From: Impatiens glandulifera
Lineage: Eukaryota; Streptophyta; Magnoliopsida; Ericales; Balsaminaceae
DNA length: 64,000 nucleotides
NCBI RefSeq assembly: GCF_907164915.1
Contig: NC_061862.1
Location: 35,093,522 to 35,157,521, forward strand
Direction of reading: 5' to 3'
Both the position numbers and the translations under genes were made by a program. Under the pieces are notes generated by a model. That model was not told the DNA's origin and did no database searches. It saw nothing but the letters and a program-made list of their open reading frames with translations. Positions 47,464-60,400 of this stretch are shown one piece after another (the first letter of the stretch is position 1; each line of letters starts with the position of its first letter).

Positions 47464-47969
47464 TTTTGGTGAAAACTATCACCCTAAGAATGAAAGCAGA
47501 ATAATAGCAACCATAGTGGAATGCAGAAAAATAGCGTAAAAGTAAAAAAAAAAGAAATAACGACACAAAAATCTTACATAGGTTCAAAGCAACAATGTCC
47601 TACGTCATTCTTTTAGAGAATCGATTCAATAAAGTTATAATAAGGATTACAACCTCTAACTCTCTATGTTTGTTCTAGGTTTTAGTCTCACTCTCTATTC
47701 TCGTTTAACATGTATATATATAGGCTCTTAGAATTCATAATTAGGGTAAATATCATGTGATATCTTTAACATCTCCACCATGATATGATCTCGTGGCGAT
47801 TTAGTTGACATTTCCATAATAATATGATTTGATTAACATCTGCACCATTATGTGATTTTATGCCTTTTTGAATCCAAAAAATAATTGCAAATATATCTTC
47901 CTTCCCCTTTTTGTACCTAACATTGAGACACACTAATTTGGGCCTCAAAACCCTAGGCTCAATTCCACA
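47464..47969 (-). repeat. Element A 5' LTR
   Basis: Partner of 24966-25466. The inner edge is worn (TTGGTGAAAACTATCACC instead of TGTGGTAAAAACTATCACC). A decayed primer site lies just inside it. Confidence 0.83.
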
Positions 47970-48098
47970 GTTACCTTAATATTTACCCTATAAATATGTT
48001 ATTGTTAAGAGTTTTAAATTGGGAAAATATAATTCTAGAGAGATAAATAGTGTGAGATTGTTTCAAATAGGTTGAATTTTGACACTCAAATCCTAACA
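47970..48098 (+). repeat. Element E 5' LTR, right part
   Basis: It runs from GTTACCTTAATATTTACCC to AAATCCTAACA and matches the end of the 3' LTR at 52135-52263. A worn primer site (ATGATATCAAAGC) follows. Confidence 0.83.
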
Positions 48099-51000
48099 AA
48101 TGATATCAAAGCTACTAGGCTAGATCAGAGCATTTGAAATAATGTAGACGAGAATAAAATAAAACATTATATTGGAAGATTCGATGGAACATATTATTCA
48201 ATTTAGAGTATGCAGATTGAGGATTATCTCTATGGAACGAACATTCGTGTTCTTTTAAGTGAGAAACTAGAGAAAATGGATGAAGCTGAATGGAAGCTCC
48301 TTGATAAACAAGTTTTCAGAATTGTTCGATTGACACTCGCCAAGATTGTTGCTCACAGCGTAACAAATGATAGGACCACCACGAGTTTAATGAAAGCACT
48401 CTCTTATATGTATGAGAAACCATCCGCTAACAATAAGTTACATTTAATGAAAATACTCTTCAATTTAATAATGATTGATTGTACTTTTGTCACTACTCAT
48501 TTGAATTAATTTAATATAATTGTAAATCAATTGCTATCTGTTGAGATTGATTTTAGGATAAAGTTAGTTCCCTGATTTTGTTAGCATCTTACCGAATAGT
48601 TGAGAATATATGATGACAATAATTAGTAATTTAGTTGAAAATGCTAAACTGAAATTTATTGATGTTAGAGATCGTATTCTTGCTGAAGAAGTTTGTAAAA
48701 TTGATTCCGGTGAAACGTTCAAAGGTTTTGCTCTAAATATTGAAATAAGGGCATAATTAATGATAGAAATTTCAACCGAGGTAAGAGAAGATCTATATTG
48801 AGGAACAAGATGAGTCAGTCTAGATTCTTCTCTAGGCGGACATTTGATTGATGGAATTTTGGTAAACATATTCACTTGAAAAGAAACTGCAAAACACCGA
48901 AGAAAAATATTGATGATAAAATTGATGTAGCCATCAAATTTACAGAAAAATATCAGTGATGCGTTATTTTTGTCAGTTGACATCCCAATAGACTAATGAG
49001 TTTTGGACTTGGAAGAATCTTTCTACACTATTTCCCACAAAGAATTAATGGAGAATTATGTGACTGAAAGCTGTGGAAAAATTTATCTCACAAATGGTGA
49101 GCCACTAGATATTGTAGGCATGGAGTACATTAAACTGAAGATAGAAACAGTTCTGTTTGGAAAATTAATAAGGTGAGACACATTACGGGTTTAATGCGTA
49201 ATTTGATTTATGTTACATATATTGATACGAAAGGTCATAGTTTTAGTTGTAGAAACGGTGCGTGGAAAGTGACTAAATGAGCAATATGTGTTGTTCAAGG
49301 TCATAAAACTGGAATGTTATACATGACGTACACATGTAGAGACACAATTGCTACTATTGTTGATGAATTGAAGAACACTAAGTTATGACATTGCAGGTTG
49401 TTCCATATTAGCGAAAAAACGATGAAAATTCTTGTGAAGAATGGTCAGATTTTGGAACTGAGTTTTGCTGAGCATCACTTATGTGAAAGATACATTCTTG
49501 AAATATAAAAACGTGTGAGTTTCTTAAAAATTGGGAAGGAGCTCAAGAAAAAATGATAAATTACACACTAATGTTTGGGGACCTACACACATTTTTTCCA
49601 TCGACGGATCACACTCTTAAGTGATATTTATGGATGATTCGACAAGAAATGTATGAGTATACTTTTTGAAGAACAAATCTGATTTATTTATTGTTTTCAA
49701 GAAGTGAAAGACTTTGGTTAAAAATAAAACAAATTAGAAGGTTAAGAGCTTGAGATCCGACAACGGAGACGAGTACACCAGTTCAGATTTCAGAGTGTAT
49801 TGTGATGTGAATTAGATCAGTATGATGAAGGTCGTTCCTCGAACAACTCAAGAGAATGGAGTAGCTGAACAAATAAATCGAACATTGAACGAGTGTGATA
49901 GAAGCATGAAACTACACACTAGGCTACCTAAAACCTTCTTAGCAGAAGTTATCAACATTAATGCCTACTTGATAAACAAAGGACCCTCTAGTTCTCTTGA
50001 ATTCATAATTCCAAAAAAGGTTTGAAGCAATAAAAGGTAAAATTTTCTTAATTGAAAGTGCTTAGTTGATAATCATATGTGTATATTAATGAATGTGATA
50101 GAAATAAGATTGATTCAAAGTCTAATAAGTTCTTTTTATTGGTTGTGGTGATATCGAGTTTAATTATCGTTTGTCGGATAATCAAAATCAGAAGATCATT
50201 CGTAATAGGAACGTCATCTTCAATGAATAAGTTCTTTACAAAGACAGTGTTGGTAAGATTTCAGATGGTGATTATTAAATTGAAGAGTTTGTTACGGTCG
50301 ATTTAAGAGATTTTTTTGACTAAATATATACTAAAAAGAAGACCAAAGTGTTATTGAATAAGAGATCGTTGAGAATGTGTCCTTAGAGGAAAATAAGAAA
50401 ATACCGATTATACAGTTGAGAAGACCATCAAGAAATAAAAAACCAGTCAAAAGGTGGTCCCCATATCTAAACTACATCTTGTTCATAAATAGAGGCGAAC
50501 ATGAATGCTACGAGAAAATAATACAATCTGATGAATCAATTAATTGAGAGTTTGTGATAAGGATGAGATGGAGTCTTTAATGTCGAATTAGACTTGACAT
50601 CTCATCAAGAAATCAAGAGAAAATAAAAAACTTCACAATAAATGGATCTTCAAGATTAAAAAAGAACATGATAAAAGTATGAGGTACAAAATAAAATTGG
50701 TTGTGAATGGATTTCAATAGAAGGAAGACATTGACTACAACGAAATCTTCTCTACAAAGGTCAAATTAATATTAATCAGAACTATTTTGAATTTAATTGT
50801 GTAAAAAGACCTACATCTTGAGCAAATGGATGTCAAAACTATTTTTCTTCACGATGATTTGGATGAAGAAATTTATATGCGACAACCACAAAGTGTTGAA
50901 TTAAAGAAAAAGTTGAAACTACGTGTAAGCTTAATAAGAGTGCGTATGGTTTGAAACATGCTCCAAGGCAATGATATAAGAAATTCGATAGTTTCATAAA

Positions 51001-52037
51001 AATAACAACTTTATGAGGTGTGAAGCTGATCATTGCTGCTATGTCAAGAGATTTTATAGATCATACACTATTCTGTTCCTCTACGTTGATGATATGTTTA
51101 TTGCTAGACCAATCTTGTATGAGATTAACAAGCTAAAAAAAGTTGTTTGAGAAGTTTGAAATGAATGATTTAGGTGCTACAAAACAAATCCTTGGAATGG
51201 GGACCTTAAAGTATGAAGAAGTTCTCAAACTTTCTCAAGAAGAATATGTGAAAAAGTTTTTAGCAGGTTCAACTTGTACGATGCAAAGTTCAGTCGTTTT
51301 AAATAGAAATTGAGAAATATTACATGACCCTTGTTCTGTATGACTTTGTCACTGATTATATTATACATGTTATGGTTTGCACACTACCAGACATAACACA
51401 TGTAGTGGGAGTGATTAGCAGATTTATGAGCAACCCGGTTAGACAACATTGAGAAGTAGTGAAGTGAATACTACGATATTTAAGAGAAGTATGAGTCTTG
51501 CTTTGTATTTTATAAAGTCTTTTATGAGATTAAAATGACATATTGATGTTGACAATTGTGATGATATTGATAATCGGAAGAGCACAACATAGTACATATA
51601 TACTTTGAGAGGTACTACAATCAGTTGGATTTCAAAACTACAGAATATTGTTGCTCTCTAGTTGTTAGGTATAGTTGTTGTTGTTGTGATAGAGACTATT
51701 AAGGTGATGATGTGGTTGCAACACTTTTTTTATAATAATTAAGTCAAAACTATGAGGATAGTCATAATATCATTCATTTGACAAAGAATCCAGTTTATCA
51801 TTGTAGGACAAAGCATATACATGTTTGTTATCATTTAATCTGATCAACTTTAAAAGATGAAGTGTTAGCTCTTGAGAATATTTTTTGGGAGTGAAAATTT
51901 AGTTGATATTTTCCGAAAGCTATGATAAAAGAGAAACTGAAGTTGTGCGCAACTTTAGTTGAGCTTCTTCGTTAAGACACCGGATGAAGAGCCTCTACCG
52001 ATTGAGAGATGATGAAGTTAGTATCCAAGTAGGAGAT
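48099..52037 (+). pseudogene. Element E gag-pol, heavily decayed
   Basis: Plus-strand order: gag (48210-48509, KALSYMYEKPSANNKLHLMK), a weak protease/pre-integrase part, the integrase C-part (49822-50025, TTQENGVAEQINRTLNE), RT pieces (about 50500-51200, including LKHAPRQ-YKKFD and FLYVDDMFIA in shifted frames), RNase H remnants to about 51960 and a polypurine tract AGTAGGAGAT before the LTR. Stops and frameshifts occur every few dozen codons, more than in A, B or F, in line with E being the oldest layer. Confidence 0.85.
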
Positions 52038-52263
52038 TGTTGAGTTGTGGAGTCTACACTTATAATAAACTCTACATAAATTAATTAAACTTTATTGGGT
52101 TTGGACTTGACCTGACTAAGAGTTATTTATGTTTTATTATCTTAATGTTTACTCTATAAACATGTTATTGTTAATAATTTATATTGAGAATACATAATAT
52201 TAGAAAGATAAACAATGTAAAATCATTTCAAGTAAGTTGGATTTCAGCACCTAAATCCTAACA
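52038..52263 (+). repeat. Element E 3' LTR
   Basis: 226 bp from TGTTGAGTTGTGG to AAATCCTAACA. It serves as the uninterrupted reference for the split 5' LTR and for the solo LTR at 35003-35356. Confidence 0.88.
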
Positions 52264-52583
52264 AAAAAAATGAAGAAAACATATCATTACATATATTAGC
52301 ACGATATAGGATAAACACTAAAATTTGAGCTAATGAACGAGAGACCGATGATAAACCTTCTCAATCCGAAAAATTGGGGAATCAAATCAATCAAATGAGT
52401 AATAGATCTAGGATGGATTCCCAATTGTAATAAAATGAATGGAATGCATTTTGAAATGTGAGATGAAATTTTGTTTTGAAAGGAATGGAGAAAGATTAAT
52501 ATTTAAACGAGCTTTATCTAGCTGCGTTAAATCTGAATTGATTAAGGGTTGTAGGATGTTAAGGTTTATTAAAAATTTATATT
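52264..52583. other. Spacer between elements E and F
   Basis: About 320 bp of A-rich sequence, probably the original host DNA between the subtilase genes. I see no feature in it. Confidence 0.5.
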
Positions 52584-52588
52584 AAGGG

Positions 52589-52865
52589 TGTTGGCTTTGA
52601 CTATTGGATCTTTATAAGAACAACTATGAAGATATGAAACTTTGGAAAATAGATATTTTCTAAAGAGGAAAAGTCTTGAGAATCTTAAGTGTTGTATATT
52701 CAACCTTTACAAACAATCATTTTAAAGGAGTAATTAGCCTAGAAACCCTAAATTACTTATACATACAGGCCCAAGTCCATTAATAATTAAATAAGCCATA
52801 ATTGTATAAAATACAATAAAGGCCTACAACTTTCAATTTTCTAACAATCAATGCTTAAACTCACA
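52589..52865 (-). repeat. Element F 3' LTR
   Basis: TGTTGGCTTTGACTATTGG...TTAAACTCACA. A minus-strand purine tract (CTTACGGGGGAGAT) lies at its inner edge. Confidence 0.92.
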
Positions 52866-52979
52866 ATCTCCCCCGTAAGCTTGATTTGGTTCAAGATTCT
52901 TCACGCCGAGCGGCTCTCGCATCTCTACAAATTTGACTATTGTTAGTGCCTTAGTGAGAATTTTTGCACGCTGCTCTCT

Positions 52980-54415
52980 AGTGCCTACAAACTCTACAAC
53001 GATCTATCAGTTCTTGACGCATTCACGAATGAAGTAGAACCGAGTGTCGATGTGTTTCCTACATCCATGAAACACCAGATTCTTCATTAATGCTATTGCG
53101 GACTTGTTGTCGACATAAAGGGTTACAGGCTTTGGCTCGCATCCGAGCACCTCGTTCAACCAGTTTCTCAGACAAATCCCTTGACACGATGCTGCAGTAG
53201 CTGTCATAAACTCCGTCTCACATAAAGATAAAGCAACAGTTCGTTGCTTTTGAGATTTCCAGGTGATCAAATTCCCGTTGAGATAAAACACTATCCCTCT
53301 AGTAATTTTTCTGTCGTCTGTGTCACTAGCTAGACCGCTGTTAGTAAACCCAACAAGTTCTTCAACTTCTCGTCCTCTTCTTAACTGAATCCCATAACTC
53401 GTCGTTCCCTTCACGTAATAAAGAATGTGTTTTACTGTCTGTTGGTGTAGAGTGGTAGGCTTCTCCATGTATCGATTTACTATGCTAACTGCATAAGAGA
53501 TATCGGGTTCGAGTGTGCGCCAAGTACTTAAGACACCCGATGATACACATATACTCCTTCGAATCCACTAAGCTTCCTTCCACATCCTTTCCAAGCTGAA
53601 ACTTTTCTTCCATAGGATACTTGCTCAAGTTACAATCCTCCATTGCAAACTATTTCAACACCTTCTTCGCATAAGCTTCCTACTTCACTTCGATGCTATC
53701 TTTCTTCTGGTCCACCTCGATACCAAGATAGTACGAGAGTAGCCCGAGATCACTCATCTCAAACTCCTTCATCATCTATTTTTTGAACTCCTCAACACCC
53801 TTGATGTTTGATCATGTCACAATCAAGTCGTCGACGTATACGCCAACAATGAGTACTTCTCCACCATGGTTTCTCGTGTACATAGTCTACTCTTGAGAAT
53901 ATTTCACGAAGTCGAGACTCATCATTCTCTTGTTGAGGAAAGTGTTCCACGCCCTTGGTGCTTGACGTAGTCCGTAAAGAGCCTTGTATAACTTGTACAC
54001 CTTATGCTCTTTATTATTGATGATGAAACCTTCAGGTTGAGCGACATAGACTTCTTATTCGATGTCACCATTAAGAAATGCTGATTTGACAACCAAGTGG
54101 TGAATCTCCCATCCACGGTGAGCTACGATGGTAAGAATTAGCCTGACTATGTCAAGTTTTTCCACCGGTGCAAAGTTCTCCTCAAAATCATCGCATTACT
54201 TCTACACATAGCCTTTTGCTACCAATCTCGCTTTGTTCTTGAGAATGTTGTCTTCGCTGTCTCTTTTCAACTTGAAAGCCCACTTTAACCCGATGGTCTT
54301 GTGACCGGGTGGTAAGTTGGTGAGCTCACATTTCTTATTCTTCCTAATAGACTCGAGCTCTTTGTTCATGGCCTCATTCCACGCCTCTTTGACTACCGCC
54401 TCGTGATACGTTGTT
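52980..54415 (-). pseudogene. Element F reverse transcriptase and RNase H
   Basis: Minus-strand frames read KARLVAKGY, FAPVEKLDIVRLIL, KSAFLNGDI, VYVAQPEGF, ALYGLRQAPRAWN and VGVYVDDLIVT (RT), then SKYPMEEKFQLGKD, and at 53007-53468 an RNase H part with HILYYVKGTTSYGIQL, GFTNSGLASDTDDRKITRG and ALSLCETEFM. Several single stops interrupt otherwise well-kept motifs. The RNase H Asp in the first motif is changed (FTNSG for YSDSD). Confidence 0.88.
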
Positions 54416-54417
54416 GG

Positions 54418-55349
54418 CTAGTCGGTGGTGAGCAACATTAATTCATCAAGACCCATCTCTATTAGTGGTGCCTCCGCATAGACATCCCGTAGGATTCTAA
54501 ACTCCATAGAATTTTGTACGAGCTTGTTATTGTCGTTGCACCACTCCCACTTCTTATTCTCCTCGAATACGGCATCTCTGCTCACATAGATTTTCCCGCA
54601 AGATGAATTAGGAAACTTGTGCGCCTTTCTTCCGTCTTCGAACTTCACATTTTCGATAATTTTCTCGTCGGGATCATTGAGCTTCTCTGAATGGCCCTTC
54701 ATATGGTTGCTTGCTCCATTTTCAAGGTACCACACATCGATATGATTACACTTATCGCCACTTGCATATAGTTTCTCCATGACTTTCTCTTCATTGAACA
54801 ACACCACCTCTGATTCCTCATTGGACGGTTCTTGCATGAACTTTTCAAGGTTTGTCTTCTCGTCTCCCTTAGTAAACATTAATACCGTCTCCTCTTCGTA
54901 GAAGCTAGTGAGGTTTGCATCATCGTCTCCGGGCAAAGCATTCGTCACTACCTTAGTAAAATTAATGTTGACTTCTCGTCATAGAAGCTAGTGAGGTTTG
55001 CCTCATCGTCAGACCTTTTGTTATGGAACTTAGACGCGTAGTGCCCATACTTTTGACAAGCGTAACACTTCAATGTACTCTTGTCATTGCGGGGCTTGGT
55101 GTCTTCTTGTCGAGGTGAGCTTTCTGCACAACCTCGCCCTTGACATCGCCCTTTGCCACAACCTCGGTTATCTCCACCATTGTCGTTGCGACTCGACGAT
55201 CTAGAAGAAAAATTGACTTCTCCATTTTTCTTCATTCGTGACATCCACTCATCATGCGTGAGTAATAGGTGCTCCTCCTCTTGGTCTTCATAGTGGTGAA
55301 GTTTCTCCTCGTGGACTTTGAGAGGACCGACGATCTCCTCGACGGTCAT
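54418..55349 (-). pseudogene. Element F zinc knuckle and protease, fused to the pre-RT region by deletion
   Basis: The frame at 54948-55349 ends with CYACQKYGHYASKF, a CCHC knuckle whose last Cys is replaced by Phe. The frame at 54418-54948 has WYLENGASNHMKGH, the protease active-site region with DSG worn to ENG, and then jumps straight to GKIYVSRDAVFEENKKWEW, which in intact elements lies after the integrase. A clean internal deletion of the integrase is implied. A duplicated DDEANLTSFYDE/EE phrase spans the junction of the two frames. Confidence 0.87.
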
Positions 55350-55891
55350 ATTCTTGAGGTCACCAATTGCTTTATCGCTGTAACGATCTGCATGTATGTT
55401 TGTGGTAAGGCTCTAAGGAACTTCTTGACGACGGAGATCTCCTCCACCTTCTCTTCCAACGAGCGGATACCAGTCACGATGGATGTCAATTTCATGGCGA
55501 AATCATCCATCGATTCCCCATTCTTCATGCGAATCGCCTCGAATTGTGTCTTCAAGGTTTGTACTTTTGCCTCCTTGACTCTCTCCACTCCAATATGCAT
55601 TGTCTTTAACGTTTTTCACGCTAGCTTGGTAGAATCCTTCTCAGCCACCATGAGAAGGACGTCCTCAAGAAGTGCTTGATAGATGGCGGCGAGAGTCATT
55701 CTATCTTTCCGTTCGTTGACATCATCGAGCATCACGTCTTCCCACACTTCTTGTTCTTGTAAGTTTACCCGCATCTTCAATTCCCACACCGAGTAGTTAC
55801 TCTTCGTGAGTAATGGATAGGAGAACATCACATTCCCTTCTCTTCCAATCTTCATTGCCGCCGCATCTCTGGTTAATCTTGTCGACGACAT
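55346..55891 (-). pseudogene. Element F gag, N-terminal part
   Basis: The ATG at 55891 starts MSSTRLTRDAAAMKIGREG, then SYPLLTKSNYSVWELKMRVNL (DUF4219) and, after a break near 55610, the UBN2 domain with LKTQFEAIRMKNGESMDDF and LRALPQTYMQIV. Apart from that break it is well preserved. Confidence 0.88.
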
Positions 55892-55918
55892 GTTCTTTAA
55901 TTTAGCTCTGATACCAAA

Positions 55919-56194
55919 TGTTGGCTTTGACTATTGGATCTTTCTAAGAACAACTATGAAGATATGAAACTATGGAAAATAGATATTTGCTAAAGAGGAA
56001 AAGTCTTGAGAATCTTAAGTGTTGTATATTCAATATTTACAAACAATCCTTATAAAGGAGTAATTAGCCTAGAAACCCTAAATTACTTATACATACCGGC
56101 TTAAGCCTATTAATAATTAAATAAGACCTAATGTATAAAAGACAATAAAGGCCTACAACTTTTAATTTTCTGACAATCAATGTTTAAACTCACA
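55919..56194 (-). repeat. Element F 5' LTR
   Basis: Partner of 52589-52865, next to the primer site at about 55905-55918. Confidence 0.92.
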
Positions 56195-56199
56195 AAGGG

Positions 56200-57425
56200 T
56201 AGGTGTATGTTTTCTTTTCTCTTGCCTTCTCGGACGCTTATTATACGCCTGCATTTTTACCGTAGGAAAAAATAGAACTTGGTGTAGGCCATACAAGTAA
56301 TAGAGATATTGTCTCTATTGAACAGCGACAACTAGAAAGAATATTTAACGATAGCAATCCAACTATATTGTTGATCAAAACAGCTACCCATGTTCGTCTT
56401 TTTTTAACATTTCATTTATTTTGGTTCAATGGCGACATAATTTAAATGTATCTAATTCAATCTCCATTGGTCCTCATACTATTGTTCAATTCTTTATTGG
56501 AAAACAAATCCTACTACTTTATGTGACTCAAAGTATAAGAAAACGTCCTTTCGAGGTGATGCCATTGTCTAGATCCCACCTAAAACTTAACTTCAAGTGT
56601 GTCGAATTAAATTCTTACCAAACATTCCTATTAATATTTTTTTGAAACGAGAAGGTGTCCGCCATTACCACATACAATGCCTGGACCAGGCTAGGCATCA
56701 ATGATATCCCGGTTATCCAACGTACATAAACCAAAGAGTTCCCGTTGCTGCAAACCACCTTTATGGGAAAATATCAAGCATTTAAAAAAACTTTATATTG
56801 ATATAGTTGCAAAATTATTAAAACTATATTTAAAAAAACTAGTACAATTGTAATTCTTAATAAATCTATTTAATTTTTGTTTACAAATTTATATATTTAA
56901 TTGGTCCAAACTCCAAAGCATGATCTGGTGGGATAAGACTTGAATAGGCCAAACTACATGGACCCGACACATATTGTAGGTGAACTATGTTGCAACAATA
57001 TTAAAAATATTTTGAAAAATAAATATATTATTTGCATAATATATATAATATTAAATATGTACCCTATCAAATTATATATATTAAATAAATAAAAAACACA
57101 AAGTAGAGAGCATTCGAACTAAACAAGAGTAAGATCCTCTACTCTCGTTTTCTCCGTGCTCCTCTCATAAAGAAGGGTAAAATCGTAATAAAAAAATATT
57201 TATTTATTTATATATACGGTTTTGTCCCTCCCTATTAGAGAGAACATGAAAAAACGGGAATAGAGAATCTCAATTGCACAAAGTGATCCTTGTGAAACTG
57301 ACTGACATGAATGATACTTTAATGCATTAATGTTTAGAATTAAATTATCCTCTTAATAGTAAAACTAATAAATGAGATTAACTTAACTAGTAATTAAATA
57401 ATGAACATGTCAATGTATATTTATT
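56200..57425. other. Intergenic interval upstream of the second subtilase
   Basis: Mostly AT-rich with no recognisable gene. The GC-richer piece at 56650-56760 has no known match. It does not contain the block (19021-19440) that lies upstream of the first subtilase. Confidence 0.5.
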
Positions 57426-57430
57426 TTACT

Positions 57431-57439
57431 CTATAAAAG
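57431..57439 (+). promoter_or_regulatory. TATA box of the second subtilase gene
   Basis: CTATAAAAG, 45 bp before the ATG, in the same setting as at 20465. The leader GGGAGATATAGTGAGAGC is shared. Confidence 0.7.
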
Positions 57440-57475
57440 TGAGATGAGGGAGATATAGTGAGAGCAAATTGCACC

Positions 57476-60400
57476 ATGGCAAATTCAAGATTGTCTTATT
57501 ACTTCCTCTTAAGCTTTGTGGTTGCTTTGGCCATTGGTCTATTATGTGAAGCCATTGATGATGATGAAGAAAGAAAGGCAGTCATCTTTTTTCACCATAT
57601 ACATTTTCGATTCATTAGTTTCTTTTTTGACTGAATTTCATATCGTTTAGGTATTTATCGTTTACATGGGAAGTCTTCCCGAAGATAAAGGATACAAAGC
57701 CAAGTCCCACCATATTAGAATGCTTCAAGCTTTAGGCAAAGACAAAATGTAGGTTTGTTGGTTTTGTTGTTCTCTTTTATTTATATAAATATAAATTAAT
57801 ATGTGTTCACATATATAAATAAACTTTAGAAAATAATCAAAAACTTATTTTTTCTAACAGGATCTCTAAATGAATGAATATATTTAGAAATATGTGTATA
57901 ATTTTTTTTAATATAAAAATATCACATATATTAAAATAAAGTACACAATTGATTTTATATGTTTCCAAATTAATTGACAATTTAAGAGTATGAACCAAAT
58001 CTATACACAATATATATTATTTTTCTAAACCTATATACAAATTCACTACACCAAAAAACTTTGTTTTCCAATAAGATCAATCTCTCTTATTTCTCTATTT
58101 TTTTAATGACACATTTCTTTCGTCTTTTTCCTCTAAATTTTATTTTGAACACCTTAAACAATCTTTATGAGTACCAAATACTACAATTGATACCTTCATT
58201 TTTTTCCAATGTATTAGTACCGGCACAATGGAGGAAACGTTGGTGAGAAGTTACACAAGAAGTTTTAACGGTTTTGTTGCGCGTCTTACCTCACGAGAGG
58301 CAAGAAAGTTGGAAAGTGAGCATTTTACAACAAATTTTATGCTTAAAATGTGACTTATTCTTAATTAGATTTGTTTTCTAATCTAATTTACTTGTATACA
58401 TATATATTTCATATTTGTACAGACATGGAAGAGGTTGTCTCCGTATTTGAAAGTCGTCTATATCATACACAAACAACAAAATCATGGGACTACTTAGGTT
58501 TCTCTCAAGATGTTCTTCGAAATCCACCGGTTGAGAGCGACATCATAATCGGCTCCATTGATAGCGGTATAACACCAGAGTCTGAGAGTTTCTCTGACCA
58601 AGGTTTAGACAATATTCCCATGAAATGGAAAGGTGTTTGTGAGGGCGGCAAAAATTTCACTTGCAACAAGTACTAAATCGATTAACCTCTCATTTTCTAT
58701 GATTTTACAACTATATTAGTGTATGAATTATTTGGCCAAATAGAGGATTGTGATTTGAATTGAAATGCTCAATAATGATTCATGTCTGTTAGAATATATA
58801 ATAATATATATGTAACATATTATCATTGTCGTATAGGAAGCTCATCGGGGCAAAGTCCTATACACAAGAGAGTGCGAGGGATTATTCAGGTCATGGAACT
58901 CACACGGCTTCCACGGCAGCTGGAAGGGAAGTGCCAAACACTAGTTTTTTTGGCTTAGCAAATGGAACTGCTAGAGGAGCTGTACCAGGAGCTAGAATAG
59001 CCGCGTACAAAGTGTGTAACCTCGAAAGTTGTGAAGGTCAAGCTATGCTAGCCGCATTCGATGATGCCATTGCTGATGGTGTCGACATTATCACGATCTC
59101 AATAGGAATTGGCGTACCCTCAAACTTGAGCATAGATGTTATCTCAATCGGCTCCTTTCATGCAATGGAGAAAGGTATTTTAACCGTACAATCTGGTGGA
59201 AATAATGGAAATGACGGGTTAGGATCAGTGACAAGTATTGCACCATGGTTGTTCACTGTGGCTGCAAGTAGTATCGACATAAAGATCATCAATAAGCTTG
59301 TTCTTAGAAATCAACATACACTCATTGTAAGTTTGTTATTTTTTTCACTTAATGAAAGCAAAAATTTGAAATCTGTGCTAACTAAACCTAAACTGAAGTA
59401 GAGTACCGCATTGAATTCTTTTCCCACGAGCATTAACAACATAAGCTTGGTGTATGGAAGAATAATCAGCTCCAATTGTAGCGAATCAGATGCAAGGTAA
59501 AGAATGATCTCTCTTTACCATACTAAATATAATATATTCATCACTTTGATTTTTGCATTAATGCCTTTCTCTCGTGGTTGAATCTTAGGAAATGCAATCC
59601 TGAATGCGTAGACCCTTCATTAGTTAAGGGAAAGATTGTAGTATGTGATGCCCTCGACGATTCAGGTGCCATGACCGTGGTGACCGAATCCGGAGCAGCC
59701 GGGGTTATTCTTTCAATAAGAACAAATAATTCTGCTTCTTTTAATGTACCTTTGCCATCAGCACTTTTGTATGACTCTGATTTTTCTTATGTTCTATCTT
59801 ACCTCAACTCCACAAGGTAATCAATCTAGTTTGTGTTTCCTTTTCTAAATGAACATCTCTTTCGAGTTCATCGATATGCATGGATGTTTTTTGAATATAC
59901 ATATAGGTTTCCGCTTGCACGCATAACAAAAAGTGAGATTGTTCCCCTTGAGAAAGCTCCCGCGGTAGCTGATTTTTCAGGAAGAGGCCCTAACAAAATC
60001 TTACCACAAATTTTCAAGGTATGTTCACCTTATTTTTGTTTGTTATTTATTAAAGCTTTATCAACTTTAATATTACTTATTAAGACTACATTACCATAGA
60101 TAATACCTTGTTTATTAATATGAAACATGTTCTACATATAACAGCCTGATATAACCGCACCTGGCATTGATATTCTAGCTGCATATTCTCCTTTCAGCGG
60201 ACTTTCAGACTACACTGATGACGACAAAAGACGCTCGAAGTTTAGCATCATATCAGGAACTTCCATGGCATGTCCTCATGTTGCTGGTGCGGCTGCTTAT
60301 TTGAAATCAATGCATCCTCTTTGGTCTCCTTCTGCTATTAAATCCGCTCTTATGACCACCGGTAATATAAACAATTATCATTCAACTAGCTTTTTATGTG

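Larger units (their letters stand above)
24966..47969 (-). mobile_element. Copia element A (second layer)
   Basis: LTRs of about 500 bp (24966-25466 and about 47464-47969) bound a minus-strand gag-pol that is itself split at 26684/44557 by element B. Its own sequence is about 5.1 kb, normal for a full Copia element. The flanks ATTAC (left) and GTTAC (right) look like a target duplication with one change. Pol order is gag, zinc knuckle, protease, integrase, RT, RNase H, the Copia order. Confidence 0.88.
24850..52263 (+). mobile_element. Copia element E (outermost layer of the nest)
   Basis: The element consists of the left piece of its 5' LTR (24850-24965), a 23-kb interruption by element A, the rest of the 5' LTR (47970-48098), a primer site, decayed gag-pol, a polypurine tract and the 3' LTR (52038-52263). 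The two LTR pieces joined match the 3' LTR in order, which shows that A landed inside an existing LTR. Without the interruption E would be about 4.4 kb. Its coding part is full of stops and shifts. A target duplication is not clear in the A-rich flanks. Confidence 0.85.
52589..56194 (-). mobile_element. Copia element F with integrase deletion
   Basis: LTRs 52589-52865 and 55919-56194 (about 276 bp, roughly 20 differences by eye) and perfect AAGGG duplications (52584-52588 and 56195-56199) bound a 3.6-kb element. On the minus strand a primer site TTTGGTATCAGAGC abuts the 5' LTR. Gag, a protease remnant, RT and RNase H are present, but the integrase is missing. It could only move with another element's enzymes, and its frames are broken. 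Confidence 0.93.
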
